A stretch of DNA of 32,486 nt from Alphaproteobacteria bacterium (GTDB taxonomy: Bacteria > Pseudomonadota > Alphaproteobacteria > UBA11136), in the NCBI GenBank assembly GCA_030739855.1, contig JASLYJ010000015.1, forward strand, positions 1 to 32,486, read 5' to 3'. Every line of letters starts with the position of its first letter. Within the stretch, counting starts at the first letter, position 1. The position numbers were made by a program, and so were the translations under genes. Below, one piece after another: positions 12,252-22,955 of this stretch. The notes beneath the pieces are model-generated. The model worked only from the letters and a program-made list of their open reading frames with translations, made no database searches and was not told where the DNA came from.

Positions 12252-14945
12252 ATGCTGGACAAGACCTATCTTCCCGCCGAGGTGGAAACAAAGCATTACA
12301 GCGCTTGGGAGAAATCTGGCGCTTTTGCCGCCGGTGTCCGGGGGGCGGCCAAGCCCTACACTATCATGATGCCGCCGCCAAATATCACCGGCAGCCTGCA
12401 TATGGGCCACGCTCTCAATCACACTCTGCAGGATATTCTCATTCGTTATCACCGGTTGTGCGGCCGCGATACTCTGTGGCAGCCCGGCACCGACCACGCT
12501 GGTATTGCTACTCAGATGGTGGTGGAACACCAGCTCGACGAGGAGGGTAAGAACCGCCACGATCTAGGCCGGGAAAGTTTCGTTGATCGCGTCTGGTTGT
12601 GGAAACAAGAATCCGGCGGCACCATCACCCGCCAACTGCGTCGCCTCGGCGCTTCGCCTGACTGGACGTGCGAACGTTTCACCATGGATGCGGGCCTATC
12701 AGAGGCCGTGGTCAAGGTCTTTGTAGATCTGTACACACAGGGCCTCATCTACCGCGATAAGCGTTTGGTGAACTGGGATCCTAAACTACATACCGCCATT
12801 TCCGATCTTGAGGTGGAACAACGCGACGTCATAGGCAAGATGTGGCACTTCAAATACCCCATAGAAGGCATTGAAAACCAGAACATAACCGTCGCGACCA
12901 CCAGACCGGAAACTATGCTGGGCGATTCTGGTATAGCTGTTCACCCCGACGATGAGCGCTATGCCCGCCTTGTGGGGAAAACCTGCGTTCTACCTATCGT
13001 CGGGCGCGCTATTCCCATCATCGCTGACGACTACGCTGATCCGGAAAAGGGCTCCGGTGCGGTAAAAATAACCCCGGCTCACGATTTTAACGATTTTGAG
13101 GTAGGACGCCGCCACGGCCTAGAACTCTATAACATCTTCGACGCCGACGCCCATCTCAACGAGTCCGTTCCCGAATCCTATCGCGGGCTCGACCGTTTCG
13201 AGGCTCGCGACAAAGTTGTGTCAGAGATAGAAAGCTTGGGTCTCCTGGAAAACATAGAGGAAAACCAGATGGTTATCCCCTACGGCGACCGTTCAGGTGT
13301 GGTCGTCGAGCCCTGGCTTACCGATCAGTGGTACGTAGACGCTGCGACACTCGCGGGACCGGCTATCAAGGCAGTGGAGAAGGGTGAGACCACATTTGTA
13401 CCTGCACATTGGGCCAACACCTATTTTGAGTGGATGCGTAACATCCAGCCCTGGTGTATTTCACGCCAGATCTGGTGGGGACACCGCATTCCCGCCTGGT
13501 ATGGCCCCGATGGAAAGGTCTTCGTAGCAACCAGTGAAGATGAGGCCCAGAATGCAGCCGATACTCATTATGGTGAGTCCACCCCCATCATCCGCGACCC
13601 CGATGTTCTCGACACCTGGTTTTCCTCTGCTCTTTGGCCTTTTTCCACGCTGGGCTGGCCGAGGAAGACCAAAGAACTTGAGACCTACTACCCTACCGAT
13701 GTTCTGGTAACGGGTTTCGACATCATCTTCTTCTGGGTGGCACGGATGATGATGATGGGCCTCCATTTTATGGGAGAGACACCCTTCCACACAGTCTATA
13801 TCCACGCCTTAGTGCGTGATGAGAAGGGTCAGAAAATGTCTAAATCGAAGGGTAATATCATCGACCCCTTGGAACTCATAGACCAGTATGGCGCCGATGC
13901 CCTGCGCTTTACCCTCACGGCGCTTGCCGCCCAAGGCCGCGATGTAAAGCTTTCAGCCTCAAGGGTAGAAGGCTACCGTAACTTCGCTACCAAGCTATGG
14001 AACGCCGCCCGTTACTGCCAAATGAACGGCTGCGCACCTCATGTGGACTACAAACCAACTTCCTGCGTACTTACCGTCAACCGCTGGATTGTCAGCGGTG
14101 TGGCCCATCTTGCTGCCGACGTCACCTCGGCCATTGAGGCCTATCGCTTTAACGATGCCGCTAACCATCTTTATCATTTCATTTGGGGTACCTTTTGTGA
14201 CTGGTATCTAGAATTCACCAAGCCGGTGTTCAACGGCGACGACGAAACCGCCAAACTGGAAACCCAGGCCACTGCCGCATGGGTGTTGGACCAGCTGTTG
14301 CATCTTCTCCATCCCATCATGCCTTTCATCACTGAGGAGCTATGGGAGCAAATGGCCCCCAGCCGTGAGGGTCGCTTAATCACTGCGCGCTGGCCCGCAT
14401 TTCCCGACCCTCTTGCCAACCCTGAGGCCGAAGCTGAAATGGACTGGGTTATCCGCTGTGTTTCCAGCATTCGCGCCGTGCGCTCGGAAATGAATGTGCC
14501 GCCGGCGGCGCGGATTCCACTTATTGTGGGCAATGCCGGAGAAGCCACTCGAGCGCATCTAGGAACTCACAAGGATGTGATTTTGCTCATGGCGCGGCTC
14601 GACACCATCGCCTTTGGTGACGAGGTGCCACATGGAGCACTTCAGATCGTTCTCGATGAAGCGACACTAATCCTTCCACTATCCGGAATCATAGATGTGG
14701 CCACTGAACGGGACCGTCTGCAAAAGGAAATAGCCCGCCAGGAATCTGAGGTATCCCGTTTAGACAAGAAACTGGCCAACAAAAGGTTCATCTCCAAGGC
14801 GCCGCCGGCAGTGGTGGCGGAACAACGGGAAAAACGCGAAGTCGCCGTGGGTGAAGTGGACAAGCTGCGCCAGGCGCTTGAACGGCTAGAAGCCATGCAG
14901 AATGGAGCTCGTCTAGATGGCGTTCCACCAGATAACCCTGGGTGA
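12252..14945 (+). CDS. valS: valyl-tRNA synthetase
   Basis: Class I aminoacyl-tRNA synthetase that charges tRNA-Val and edits mischarged threonine, 897 residues. The HIGH-type motif is HMGH (residues 50-53, in NITGSLHMGHALNH) and the KMSKS motif is intact near residue 528 (KMSKSKGN). The CP1 editing domain, the tryptophan-rich EPWLTDQWYVD region and the C-terminal coiled-coil arm (ERDRLQKEIARQESEVSRLD) are all present. I start at ATG 12252, with AAGGAGAAGG ending 8 bases before it; this gives the MLDKTY start common to the family. The ATG at 12225 lacks a Shine-Dalgarno. The gene overlaps the next one by 29 bases. Confidence 0.97.
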   Translation: MLDKTYLPAEVETKHYSAWEKSGAFAAGVRGAAKPYTIMMPPPNITGSLHMGHALNHTLQDILIRYHRLCGRDTLWQPGTDHAGIATQMVVEHQLDEEGKNRHDLGRESFVDRVWLWKQESGGTITRQLRRLGASPDWTCERFTMDAGLSEAVVKVFVDLYTQGLIYRDKRLVNWDPKLHTAISDLEVEQRDVIGKMWHFKYPIEGIENQNITVATTRPETMLGDSGIAVHPDDERYARLVGKTCVLPIVGRAIPIIADDYADPEKGSGAVKITPAHDFNDFEVGRRHGLELYNIFDADAHLNESVPESYRGLDRFEARDKVVSEIESLGLLENIEENQMVIPYGDRSGVVVEPWLTDQWYVDAATLAGPAIKAVEKGETTFVPAHWANTYFEWMRNIQPWCISRQIWWGHRIPAWYGPDGKVFVATSEDEAQNAADTHYGESTPIIRDPDVLDTWFSSALWPFSTLGWPRKTKELETYYPTDVLVTGFDIIFFWVARMMMMGLHFMGETPFHTVYIHALVRDEKGQKMSKSKGNIIDPLELIDQYGADALRFTLTALAAQGRDVKLSASRVEGYRNFATKLWNAARYCQMNGCAPHVDYKPTSCVLTVNRWIVSGVAHLAADVTSAIEAYRFNDAANHLYHFIWGTFCDWYLEFTKPVFNGDDETAKLETQATAAWVLDQLLHLLHPIMPFITEELWEQMAPSREGRLITARWPAFPDPLANPEAEAEMDWVIRCVSSIRAVRSEMNVPPAARIPLIVGNAGEATRAHLGTHKDVILLMARLDTIAFGDEVPHGALQIVLDEATLILPLSGIIDVATERDRLQKEIARQESEVSRLDKKLANKRFISKAPPAVVAEQREKREVAVGEVDKLRQALERLEAMQNGARLDGVPPDNPG

Positions 14946-15720
14946 GGGGTTTAGTTTTATTCTGTCCTGTGAGGAACGCTTCTTTCGCACCCCCGAGGAC
15001 AACCCCAGCGATATGGTGCTGTTCCTACATGGGCTTGGTTGTGATAATTCCTCCTTCGCCGGGGCATGGGAAGAAAAGGGCCTGGCGGATTATTCCATGC
15101 TCGCCCCCAATCTTGCAGGCCACGGTGATTCCGGCGCAATGGAGGATCTGGCCTACCGCCTTCAGGACCATGCGGAGATCATTCTTCACCTGCTTGAACA
15201 GGTGCCTTTCGAGCGCCTCCATATCGTTGGCCATTCCATAGGGGGAGGTATCGGTCTCATTCTTGCCGAAAACGGCAACCTGCCACTGGCTTCCTTCATC
15301 AACGTCGAAGGCAACCTTCTGGGGCACGATTGCGACATGCTTTCACGCCGCGCCGCAGAAACTCCGGAAGAGCTTTTCGTGTCAAATAAATTTGCCAAAC
15401 TTCTGGAAAAGGCTTCAGAGTCAGAGGCCGCCGATATCCGCGACTGGGCTAAAATGGCAGAACGCACCGATGCCTACGCCTTTCACCGCTCGGCGGTGTC
15501 TCTTGTGGAATGGTCTGATTCGGGACGCTTGTACGAAATGTTTACTGCGCTTACGGTACCCAAGGTCTATATCTATGGTGAATACAGTGCCAATGACGAC
15601 GTGATCGCTCATCTGGAGGGCATCCGCAAGATCGAGATCAGCAACGCCGGCCATTTTCTCACCACCGACCAAAGCGAGCTTTTCCACGAAACGGTAGCTC
15701 AGGTCATCGCCAACGGGTGA
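14917..15720 (+). CDS. alpha/beta hydrolase
   Basis: A 267-residue alpha/beta-hydrolase-fold protein. The oxyanion-hole motif HGLG (residues 38-41), nucleophile elbow GHSIG (Ser107) and a C-terminal catalytic His in NAGHFL (His246) are visible; the acid is likely an Asp in YSANDDVIAHL. The substrate is unknown. Its start lies inside the end of valS (29-base overlap), so it is probably cotranscribed, though a functional link with valS is not implied. No signal peptide is present, so it should be cytoplasmic. Confidence 0.82.
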   Translation: MAFHQITLGEGFSFILSCEERFFRTPEDNPSDMVLFLHGLGCDNSSFAGAWEEKGLADYSMLAPNLAGHGDSGAMEDLAYRLQDHAEIILHLLEQVPFERLHIVGHSIGGGIGLILAENGNLPLASFINVEGNLLGHDCDMLSRRAAETPEELFVSNKFAKLLEKASESEAADIRDWAKMAERTDAYAFHRSAVSLVEWSDSGRLYEMFTALTVPKVYIYGEYSANDDVIAHLEGIRKIEISNAGHFLTTDQSELFHETVAQVIANG

Positions 15721-15778
15721 ACCCCTATCTTGCAACCTCTTCCTTGCGGCAAGGAATAAGTAAATCTAGGTATTAACT

Positions 15779-17629
15779 ATGCCCGACTACCGATCTCGCA
15801 CCTCAACCCATGGCCGCAACATGACTGGCGCACGCGGCCTGTGGCGCGCCACAGGCATGAACGATGAGGATTTTGGGAAACCCATCATCGCCGTGGCCAA
15901 TTCCTATACCAATTTCGTTCCCGGCCATGTGCATTTGAAAGACCTAGGTGCGCTAGTGGCAGAGGAGATATCACTCGCCGGCGGCATAGCCCGAGAGTTC
16001 CACACCATCGCCGTAGATGACGGTATCGCCATGGGTCATGACGGCATGCTTTATTCGCTGCCCTCGCGCGAGATCATCGCCGATTCCGTAGAATATATGG
16101 TCAACGCTCATTGCGCTGACGCTTTGGTGTGTATCTCTAACTGCGACAAGATCACGCCAGGCATGCTCATGGCAGCATTACGACTCAACATCCCCACCAT
16201 CTTTGTTTCCGGCGGTCCCATGGAGGCAGGCAAGATGGTGGTGGATGGTGAGGAGAGAACCCTGGACCTGATCGATGCCATGATCCAGGGTGCTAATCCA
16301 GATGTTTCCGATGGGGAGGCTCTGGCCTATGAACGCTCAGCCTGTCCTACATGCGGTTCATGCTCGGGCATGTTCACAGCCAACTCCATGAACTGCTTGG
16401 CTGAAGCGTTGGGACTGGCGTTGCCAGGGAATGGTAGCCTGGTGGCTACCCATGCCGATCGCAGGGAACTATTCCTCGAGGCCGGGCGGTGCATAGTCGA
16501 GCTTACTTGCCGTTATTATGAGGATGATGATAGTAGCGCCCTGCCGCGTTCCATCGCCTGCCCTAAATCCTTCGCCAACGCTATGACCGTAGATATTGCT
16601 ATGGGTGGATCAACCAATACGGTACTGCATATCCTCGCTGCCGCCCACGAGGCTGGCCATGATTTTACTATGGCCCATATTGACGCCCTCTCGCGCAAGG
16701 TGCCCAATCTGTGTAGAGTAGCACCAAGCTCTCATTTCCATCTCGAGGACGTACACCGCGCTGGCGGTGTTTTTGCTATTCTAGGTGAATTAGAACGAGC
16801 CGGGCTCGTCAATACAGACGTGCCCACAGTACATGCGCCCACCATGGGAGTAGGTATCGAGTCTTGGGATATCGGCCGCACCAAGGACGAGGCCGTGCGT
16901 CGTTTTTATATGGCCGCTCCTGGTGGTGTGCCCACACAACAGGCCTTCAGCCAGGAAATTCGTTATAACTCTCTGGACGACAATCGAGAGCTTGGATGTA
17001 TCCGCGACGTGACGCATGCCTACAGTGTCGATGGCGGATTGGCGGTCCTGTCCGGCAATATCGCCCTGGAGGGCTGTATCGTGAAGACCGCCGGCGTGGA
17101 CGAGAACAACCTCACTTTTACAGGTCCAGCCAGGATCTTTGAGAGCCAGGATGCAGCGGTGGAAGGCATTCTTGGTGACCAGATAAAGCCCGGAGATGTG
17201 GTAGTGATCCGTTATGAAGGGCCGCGCGGTGGACCCGGCATGCAGGAAATGCTCTACCCCACCAGCTATCTCAAGTCCAAGGGGCTTGGAAAAGATTGCG
17301 CACTCATCACAGACGGCCGTTTTTCCGGAGGAACGTCGGGGCTGTCCATCTGTCATGTTTCTCCCGAGGCTGCTGAGGGCGGAGCTATTGCCCTCATCGA
17401 GGAAGGAGACACCATTGAGATCGACATTCCTGCCCGCGCCATCCGTGTGGCCTTGGCCGATACCGAACTCACCCGCCGTCGCGAGGCCATGGATGCCGAG
17501 AGCGATGGCACGTGGAAGCCTGCCAAGCCGCGCAAACGAGCCGTTTCCGGAGCGCTAAAATCCTACGCCGCTATGACCACAAGCGCTGCGCGGGGTGCTG
17601 TACGGAATGTGGAGCAGGTGGTGAAGTAG
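15779..17629 (+). CDS. ilvD: dihydroxy-acid dehydratase
   Basis: Iron-sulfur dehydratase that makes 2-oxoisovalerate and 2-oxo-3-methylvalerate in the penultimate step of valine and isoleucine synthesis. At 616 residues it matches the Escherichia coli type. Cluster-ligand cysteines are visible in [11 protein letters not shown] (Cys122) and [11 protein letters not shown]. The N-terminal position that is Cys in the [2Fe-2S] enzymes is occupied by the [11 protein letters not shown] sequence, as in the [4Fe-4S] class. The catalytic serine region [11 protein letters not shown] is intact; next to it the usual SIGH is SICH, an extra cysteine. It follows the hydrolase by 58 bases and is convergent with xthA. 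Confidence 0.97.
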   Translation: MPDYRSRTSTHGRNMTGARGLWRATGMNDEDFGKPIIAVANSYTNFVPGHVHLKDLGALVAEEISLAGGIAREFHTIAVDDGIAMGHDGMLYSLPSREIIADSVEYMVNAHCADALVCISNCDKITPGMLMAALRLNIPTIFVSGGPMEAGKMVVDGEERTLDLIDAMIQGANPDVSDGEALAYERSACPTCGSCSGMFTANSMNCLAEALGLALPGNGSLVATHADRRELFLEAGRCIVELTCRYYEDDDSSALPRSIACPKSFANAMTVDIAMGGSTNTVLHILAAAHEAGHDFTMAHIDALSRKVPNLCRVAPSSHFHLEDVHRAGGVFAILGELERAGLVNTDVPTVHAPTMGVGIESWDIGRTKDEAVRRFYMAAPGGVPTQQAFSQEIRYNSLDDNRELGCIRDVTHAYSVDGGLAVLSGNIALEGCIVKTAGVDENNLTFTGPARIFESQDAAVEGILGDQIKPGDVVVIRYEGPRGGPGMQEMLYPTSYLKSKGLGKDCALITDGRFSGGTSGLSICHVSPEAAEGGAIALIEEGDTIEIDIPARAIRVALADTELTRRREAMDAESDGTWKPAKPRKRAVSGALKSYAAMTTSAARGAVRNVEQVVK

Positions 17630-17687
17630 CCATCGGACAGAAAACAAGAGGGCACAACCATGCGGCGAACGCCATGATCACAGAGGA

Positions 17688-18482
17688 TCAGTAAGGGCTT
17701 GTCTCTTCCAGTTCGCACCAGACAGGGGTGTGGTCGGATGGTTTCTCCAGCCCCCTTGGTCCCCGGTCTATACCACAGGAAAAAAGCCGGTCGGCGGCCT
17801 GAGGTGAGAGAAGTAGATGGTCAAGGCGCAGACCATGATCGTTCTTCCAGACGCCACCCTTATAGTCCCAGAATGTATAGGCACTACCGTCTGGGTGTGT
17901 GGTCTGAACGGCGTCGGTGAACCCAAGGTGGAGAAGGGCGCGGAACTCCCTACGGATCTCGGGACATGCCAGGGCGTCTTCGCGCCAGGCCTCGGGGTTG
18001 TAGACGTCATCGTCTCTGGGGATGACGTTGTAATCGCCGCCCAGCACCAGCGGTTCCTCGTATGTGAGAAGGTTCCCGGCGTGGGCGGTCAGCCGTTCCA
18101 TCCAGGCCAGCTTGTAGGGATATTTCTCGCCATCCACGGGATTGCCGTTGGGAAGGTAGAGGGAGGCGACGCGGATCACGCCTTTGCTAAATTCGGTCAC
18201 CGCCTCCACATAGCGTGCCTGTTCGTCGCAAGAGTCGCCTGGCAGTTCGGTTATCACGTCTTCCAAGGGGGTGCGCGAGAGGATGGCCACGCCGTTATAG
18301 GATTTCTGGCCTCGTACCGCGCAGTTATATCCGGCGGTCTCGATTTCCAGGATCGGGAAGGCGTCGTCCATGCATTTGATTTCCTGCAACAGCAGAATGT
18401 CGGGTGTGGCCTTGTCCAGCCAGCCCAGCAGATGGGCCAGCCGCGCCCGTACCGAGTTGACGTTCCAGGTGGCGATTTTCAC
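17688..18482 (-). CDS. xthA: exodeoxyribonuclease III / AP endonuclease
   Basis: A 264-residue ExoIII-family enzyme (exonuclease, phosphatase and AP-endonuclease activities in base-excision repair). Active-site residues are in place: Asn7 (TWNVNSVR), Glu34 (LLLQEIKC), the DYN triad (GGDYNVIP), the GLRLDHLL segment with its Asp, and the C-terminal SDHTPVW. The length and start fit the family. It lies downstream of erpA on the same strand with 79 bases between, and may share its transcript. A long plus-strand ORF across it is a shadow. Confidence 0.96.
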   Translation of the reverse strand: MKIATWNVNSVRARLAHLLGWLDKATPDILLLQEIKCMDDAFPILEIETAGYNCAVRGQKSYNGVAILSRTPLEDVITELPGDSCDEQARYVEAVTEFSKGVIRVASLYLPNGNPVDGEKYPYKLAWMERLTAHAGNLLTYEEPLVLGGDYNVIPRDDDVYNPEAWREDALACPEIRREFRALLHLGFTDAVQTTHPDGSAYTFWDYKGGVWKNDHGLRLDHLLLSPQAADRLFSCGIDRGPRGLEKPSDHTPVWCELEETSPY

Positions 18483-18561
18483 TGGTTTCTGGACGCTCCT
18501 TCACGTGGAAAAGCCCGCGCATTACACACGGGCCACAGCCTAGCATGATTGCCGGTGGGGC

Positions 18562-18942
18562 TTATATGGAGAAAGAGGTGCCGCAGCCGCAAGTAGAATC
18601 GGCGTTGGGATTCGTGACCCTAAAATAGGCGCCCATGAGGTCTTCCACGAAATCCACCTCAGAACCGGCAAGCAGGTCCAGAGATGCATCGTCCACCACT
18701 AGCGTCGCCCCGGCGCGGGTAAATAAATGGTCGCCCTCGTTAACGGTATCGTCGAAGGAAAAACCGTAGGAAAATCCCTGACAGCCGCCACCAGAAACGG
18801 CGATGCGGAAGTTTTGTCCCCGATTTTCTTTTTTCTCTGCCAGGGAAAGAACGCGCTTTGCCGCGGCCTCGCTTAAGCTCACGACACGTTCCACAGCCTC
18901 CTTCCCAGAGGGATTCAGAGCGTCCTGGGAAACTTCTGGCAT
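18562..18942 (-). CDS. erpA: iron-sulfur cluster insertion protein ErpA (A-type carrier)
   Basis: A 126-residue A-type carrier that passes iron-sulfur clusters to apoproteins. The three cysteines of the family are present: Cys54 in GGGCQGFSYGF and Cys118/Cys120 in CGCG near the end. The GSEVDFVEDLMGAYFRVTNPNA block is typical of ErpA rather than SufA. It is divergent from dgt across a 140-base spacer. Its clients could include IlvD and others in the cell; the adjacency here is probably only the common alphaproteobacterial gene order. Confidence 0.93.
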   Translation of the reverse strand: MPEVSQDALNPSGKEAVERVVSLSEAAAKRVLSLAEKKENRGQNFRIAVSGGGCQGFSYGFSFDDTVNEGDHLFTRAGATLVVDDASLDLLAGSEVDFVEDLMGAYFRVTNPNADSTCGCGTSFSI

Positions 18943-18967
18943 AGAGAGGTTCCTTACTGTTATTCAG

Positions 18968-18993
18968 ATTATATACCGTCCCTTATGTAAGGG
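18968..18993 (-). promoter_or_regulatory. candidate erpA promoter with palindromic operator
   Basis: On the minus strand a perfect TATAAT (18973-18968) stands 25 bases before the erpA ATG. Just upstream is a palindrome, CCCTTA-TG-TAAGGG as read on the plus strand (18980-18993), placed where the spacer would be. No good -35 is found at 17 bases, though a TTGACA lies further up (19011-19006). A regulator binding the palindrome may be needed or may repress; its identity is unknown. Confidence 0.4.
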
Positions 18994-19082
18994 GCTGAAG
19001 CTAAATGTCAATTTTTCGTTATCCTTTCAGCATTCAAAGGATGATTGCCTGAAAAGGGGAGAGCCGGTAGTTTCCGGGCAGT

Positions 19083-20261
19083 ATGAACGCCGTCTCTAAC
19101 CTTGCCACATACGCCTGCCGTCCCGAGACTAGCCGTGGTCGTTTTCACGACGAACCAGCGAGCGTGAACCGCTCTCCCTTCCAGCGCGACCGGGACCGTA
19201 TCATACATTCTGCAGCTTTCCGGCGGCTAAAATACAAGACGCAAGTTTTCGTTTTCCATGAAGGAGATAATTACAGAACCCGGCTTACCCATAGCCTTGA
19301 AGTCTCACAGATTGCTCGTTCGGTGAGCCGAGCGTTGGGGGGGAACGAAGATGTGGCGGAGGCCGTGGCACTGGCCCATGACCTTGGGCATACGCCCTTC
19401 GGCCATGCTGGGGAGGATGCCTTGGACAAGGCAATGGCCCCCTATGGCGGTTTCGACCACAACGATCAGGCCCTTCGCATTCTCACCATGCTGGAACGAC
19501 GCTATGCCGATTTTGATGGGCTTAACCTGACATGGGAAACTCTAGAGGGAGTGGTAAAGCATAATGGACCGCTTGTGGGCGACGGAAGCGGCCCTCTGTC
19601 TATTACCATGGCTGAATATGTGAAGAGGCACGACCTAGAGCTTCATACCCATGCCGGGTTGGAGGCGCAAATCGCCGCTCTGGCAGACGATATCGCCTAC
19701 AACAACCATGACATTGACGATGGTCTGCGGGCCGGGCTTTTCACCATCGAGGCCTTGAAGGAGGTGCCCCTTGCCGGTCCTGTTCTCAGTAAGGTGGAAG
19801 AAAAATACCCAGAGCTGGAACTTTCCCGCCTGATCCATGAAACAGTGCGGCGCATGATGAATCTCATGGTGACGAATCTTCTCGAGGAAACCCGTGTACG
19901 ACTGGCTAACACTATGCCCCAATCAGCTCAGGACATTCGCGTTCTTGGGGAGCCTACGGCTGTCTTTTCGGGGGAGATGCGGAAGAATGACAAGGCGCTT
20001 AAGGATTTCCTGTTTTCTTCCATGTATCGCCATGACAAGGTCAACAGTATGACCGACAAGGCCCGGCTCGTGGTGGACACGCTTTTCCGTCATTTTCATG
20101 CTGCTCCCGAGCAGCTTCCAGAGGAATGGCAGCGGCGTTGTGACGCCCCAGGAAACCCCCAGACCGCGCGCGCGGTAGCCGACTATATTGCCGGAATGAC
20201 GGATCGCTATGCCCTGGACGTGTACGGTGGCATTCTCCCCAAGGATGGTAGCACCCAATGA
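19083..20261 (+). CDS. dgt: deoxyguanosinetriphosphate triphosphohydrolase-like protein (HD domain)
   Basis: A 392-residue dGTPase-like enzyme, which removes the whole triphosphate from dNTPs to balance pools. HD-domain metal ligands are visible: His70 in TRLTHSLEV, His99-Asp100 in [16 protein letters not shown], and the later [17 protein letters not shown]. The N-terminal [27 protein letters not shown] sequence is characteristic (first 20 residues [20 protein letters not shown]). It follows a divergent promoter region, and its stop overlaps argS (ATGA), so it begins the long plus-strand cluster. Confidence 0.93.
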   Translation: MNAVSNLATYACRPETSRGRFHDEPASVNRSPFQRDRDRIIHSAAFRRLKYKTQVFVFHEGDNYRTRLTHSLEVSQIARSVSRALGGNEDVAEAVALAHDLGHTPFGHAGEDALDKAMAPYGGFDHNDQALRILTMLERRYADFDGLNLTWETLEGVVKHNGPLVGDGSGPLSITMAEYVKRHDLELHTHAGLEAQIAALADDIAYNNHDIDDGLRAGLFTIEALKEVPLAGPVLSKVEEKYPELELSRLIHETVRRMMNLMVTNLLEETRVRLANTMPQSAQDIRVLGEPTAVFSGEMRKNDKALKDFLFSSMYRHDKVNSMTDKARLVVDTLFRHFHAAPEQLPEEWQRRCDAPGNPQTARAVADYIAGMTDRYALDVYGGILPKDGSTQ

Positions 20262-22012
20262 CCTTCCACGCACGGCTTCTGACGCTGGTGGAGGAAACAG
20301 TAGCGCAGCTTTCTGCTCGGAAGGTGCTACCCAGCGGGCTCGACCACTCGGAGATTACCGTGGAGGTGCCCCATGACCCCAACCACGGCGATGTAGCCTC
20401 CAATGCAGCTTTAGTACTGGCAAAACATGCGAAGATGAAGCCGCAGGACATCGCCGACAGTATCGCCGAGGAGTTGAAGCAGTACGAAGAAGTGGCGGAT
20501 GCAGAGGTTGCTGACCCCGGTTTTATCAATCTGCGTATGACGCCTTCTTTCTGGCAGGCTCAGCTGGCCGAACTACTTGAAAGTGGCAAAGATTTTGGCG
20601 CCAGCAACCTTGGCGGTGGCAAAAAGGTCAATGTGGAATTTGTTTCGGCCAACCCTACTGGCCCCATGCATGTTGGACACGCTCGGGGTGCAGTGATGGG
20701 GGATGTCCTAGCCTCGCTCCTAGAAAAAATCGGATATGATGTAACCCGGGAGTTCTACATCAACGACGCCGGGGCCCAAGTAGAGCAATTGGCGCGTTCG
20801 GTCTATCTGCGATACCGCGAGGCTTGTGGCGAGGCTATCGGCGATGTTCCAGAGGGCTTCTATCCCGGGGAATACCTGAAACCGGTAGGCGAGAAAATCG
20901 CTGCACGGGACGGAGATAAATGGCTGGATCAGAAAGAGACGGCTTGGATGGAGCCATTCCGAACTGTGGCCGTGCAAGAGATGATTAACTTGATCAAAAA
21001 GGACTTGCTGGCCTTAGGTATCCGCCATGACGTGTTTACTTCGGAACGGACCCTTCAGGGAGAGGGGGAGGTCAAAAGCGCCTATCAGGTTCTTCTTGAT
21101 CAGGATCTAATTTATGAGGGCGTAATTGAGCCACCGAAAGGCAAGAAGCCACACGACTGGAAGGAACGACCGCAATGGTTGTTCCGGTCCACGCGCTTTG
21201 GTGACGATACGGACCGTCCCATGAAAAAATTCGATGGCAGCTGGACCTATTTTGCTTCTGATATTGCCTATCATCGCGACAAGTTTCGCCGTGGTTTTGC
21301 GAATATGATAGATGTCTGGGGGGTGGATCACGGCGGTTATGTGAAGCGCATAAGGGCCGCCGTTGCGGCTGTAACGAAGGGGGAGGGAAAACTCGACGTA
21401 AAGCTCACGGCCTTGGTTAACCTCACCGACAAGGGCAAGCCAGTGAAGATGTCCAAGCGCGCCGGGAGTTTTATCACCCTACGTGATGTACTGGACAGGG
21501 TGGGCAAGGGCGTGGTGCGTTTCATCATGCTCACCCGTAAAAACGATGTGCCGCTGGATTTCGATTTTGCCAGGATTACAGAACAATCACGTGACAACCC
21601 GGTGTTTTATGTCCAATACGCCCACGCCAGATGCCATTCAGTGATGCGGTTGGCGAAGAAGGAAATGCCCGATATGGACCTGTCCACGGAGAGCCTGGCA
21701 AAGGGGTCTTTACACTGCTTGACCGATGAGTCCGAGCTTGCTTTGGTCAAAAAACTCGCATCTTGGCCACGCTTGGTTGAAAGTGCCGCTGAAGCTCATG
21801 AGCCCCACCGCTGTGCATTTTACCTTTACGATCTGGCGGCGATTTTTCACGCTCTTTGGAACAAGGGAAAAGATAATGCGCAATTGCGTTTTCTCGTCCA
21901 TGATGACAGGGAGTTGACCATGGCGCGGCTGGCTTTGGTGCATTCCGTAGCCTTGGTTATTGCCCTAAGCTTGGAAATGTTTGGTGTCGAGCCGCTTGAG
22001 GAGATGCGTTAA
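20258..22012 (+). CDS. argS: arginyl-tRNA synthetase
   Basis: Class I synthetase for tRNA-Arg, 584 residues. The N-terminal Add1 domain (residues 1-120) leads to the HIGH motif HVGH (138-141, in [13 protein letters not shown]). A KMSKR signature follows at 397-401 ([10 protein letters not shown]), and the C-terminal DALR domain ends with [10 protein letters not shown]. It overlaps dgt by ATGA at its start and shares the TAATG junction with the SPOR gene at its end. The order dgt-argS-SPOR-nagZ is standard for the class. Confidence 0.97.
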   Translation: MTFHARLLTLVEETVAQLSARKVLPSGLDHSEITVEVPHDPNHGDVASNAALVLAKHAKMKPQDIADSIAEELKQYEEVADAEVADPGFINLRMTPSFWQAQLAELLESGKDFGASNLGGGKKVNVEFVSANPTGPMHVGHARGAVMGDVLASLLEKIGYDVTREFYINDAGAQVEQLARSVYLRYREACGEAIGDVPEGFYPGEYLKPVGEKIAARDGDKWLDQKETAWMEPFRTVAVQEMINLIKKDLLALGIRHDVFTSERTLQGEGEVKSAYQVLLDQDLIYEGVIEPPKGKKPHDWKERPQWLFRSTRFGDDTDRPMKKFDGSWTYFASDIAYHRDKFRRGFANMIDVWGVDHGGYVKRIRAAVAAVTKGEGKLDVKLTALVNLTDKGKPVKMSKRAGSFITLRDVLDRVGKGVVRFIMLTRKNDVPLDFDFARITEQSRDNPVFYVQYAHARCHSVMRLAKKEMPDMDLSTESLAKGSLHCLTDESELALVKKLASWPRLVESAAEAHEPHRCAFYLYDLAAIFHALWNKGKDNAQLRFLVHDDRELTMARLALVHSVALVIALSLEMFGVEPLEEMR

Positions 22013-22941
22013 TGCCTTCCGATCAAGACCCTCCCGGTAACTATCCAAGGAATTATTCTGGTGGTACCGGTCCGGCTCCAGGAGAATTACCCCGTAAACA
22101 GCCGGAGTTCTTTTCGCAACAGCGGGACCCTTATCAGCCTCAGGACCAAGAAAGCCAACGCCAAGGCTCCATGGACCCGTTCGCTCAGCGCCGCCGTTCC
22201 ATGAGGGTTCTGGCCGCTATTGTTTCTCTAGGTCTTTTCACCTTCGTCATCTGGTATAGCTATCATCAAGGCCTTCAGGACGGTGCCGAAAGCGCTCCTC
22301 AGTTGATCACAGCCGATGTGAACCCCACCAAGGTGCGTCCCGATGAACCAGGAGGTATGGACCCACCCCCCGATTGGGCTACCGGAGAGGTCTATGATGT
22401 CATTGGTTCCTCAGCAGCCAAGAACCAGAACGTGGAGGAAACTTTACGGCCACCTCCCGAAAAACCACTGCCGCGAGGGCAGGGGGGTGTCTCAGAGCTT
22501 CCGGAACCCTCATTCCAGAAAACGAGCGATCTTGGTATTCCGGTTCCGATCATTCCCCAGCAGCCACCGCCACAGCTTGAACCCAACGAGGTGTCGCCTC
22601 CGCCCATAAACCCGGTTCAAAAACCCCAACAGCTTCTGCCACCATCCCCTGCTGAGTCCACCCAGCAGGCCATCACCCCCACGTCGTTGCAGGGCGGTTT
22701 CCACGTTCAGTTGGGTGCGTTCCGCAGCGAGGATGTCGCGCGTAAGGCCTGGACACAGATAAAGGAACAGCATAAAGACATTTTAGCGAGTATGGGAGCC
22801 GCGTTCCCCCGCGCCGACCTTGGACCCAAGGGTGTCTTTTTTCGTATTCGTGCCGGTCCGGTGGCGAGCAAATCCGCCGCCAAGAATATCTGCTCCGAAC
22901 TAGCGAAGCGCAAAACCGGCTGTCTTGTCATCAGGCCTTGA
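22012..22941 (+). CDS. SPOR-domain protein, inner-membrane anchored
   Basis: A 309-residue bitopic protein. A hydrophilic N-terminus is followed by one transmembrane helix (about residues 65-84, RVLAAIVSLGLFTFVIWYSY), a long proline-rich periplasmic linker (PPPEKPLP, PQQPPPQLEP), and a C-terminal SPOR domain (about 228-308; FHVQLGAFRSEDVARKAW to GCLVIRP). SPOR domains bind denuded peptidoglycan at the septum, so a role in cell division is expected. It starts at the TAATG junction after argS and lies just before nagZ, another cell-wall gene. Confidence 0.88.
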   Translation: MPSDQDPPGNYPRNYSGGTGPAPGELPRKQPEFFSQQRDPYQPQDQESQRQGSMDPFAQRRRSMRVLAAIVSLGLFTFVIWYSYHQGLQDGAESAPQLITADVNPTKVRPDEPGGMDPPPDWATGEVYDVIGSSAAKNQNVEETLRPPPEKPLPRGQGGVSELPEPSFQKTSDLGIPVPIIPQQPPPQLEPNEVSPPPINPVQKPQQLLPPSPAESTQQAITPTSLQGGFHVQLGAFRSEDVARKAWTQIKEQHKDILASMGAAFPRADLGPKGVFFRIRAGPVASKSAAKNICSELAKRKTGCLVIRP

Positions 22942-22955
22942 ACGGTCGTTTGTAA

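Noticed and set aside
15740-15756. Perfect hairpin TTCCTTG-CGG-CAAGGAA before ilvD as a terminator or ilv attenuator
   Set aside because: No T-run follows and no leader peptide rich in branched-chain codons is visible, so neither a terminator nor an attenuator is supported.
17817-18548. Long plus-strand ORF of 243 codons across xthA
   Set aside because: It is antisense to a complete ExoIII gene with all active-site residues, so it is a shadow produced by codon bias.
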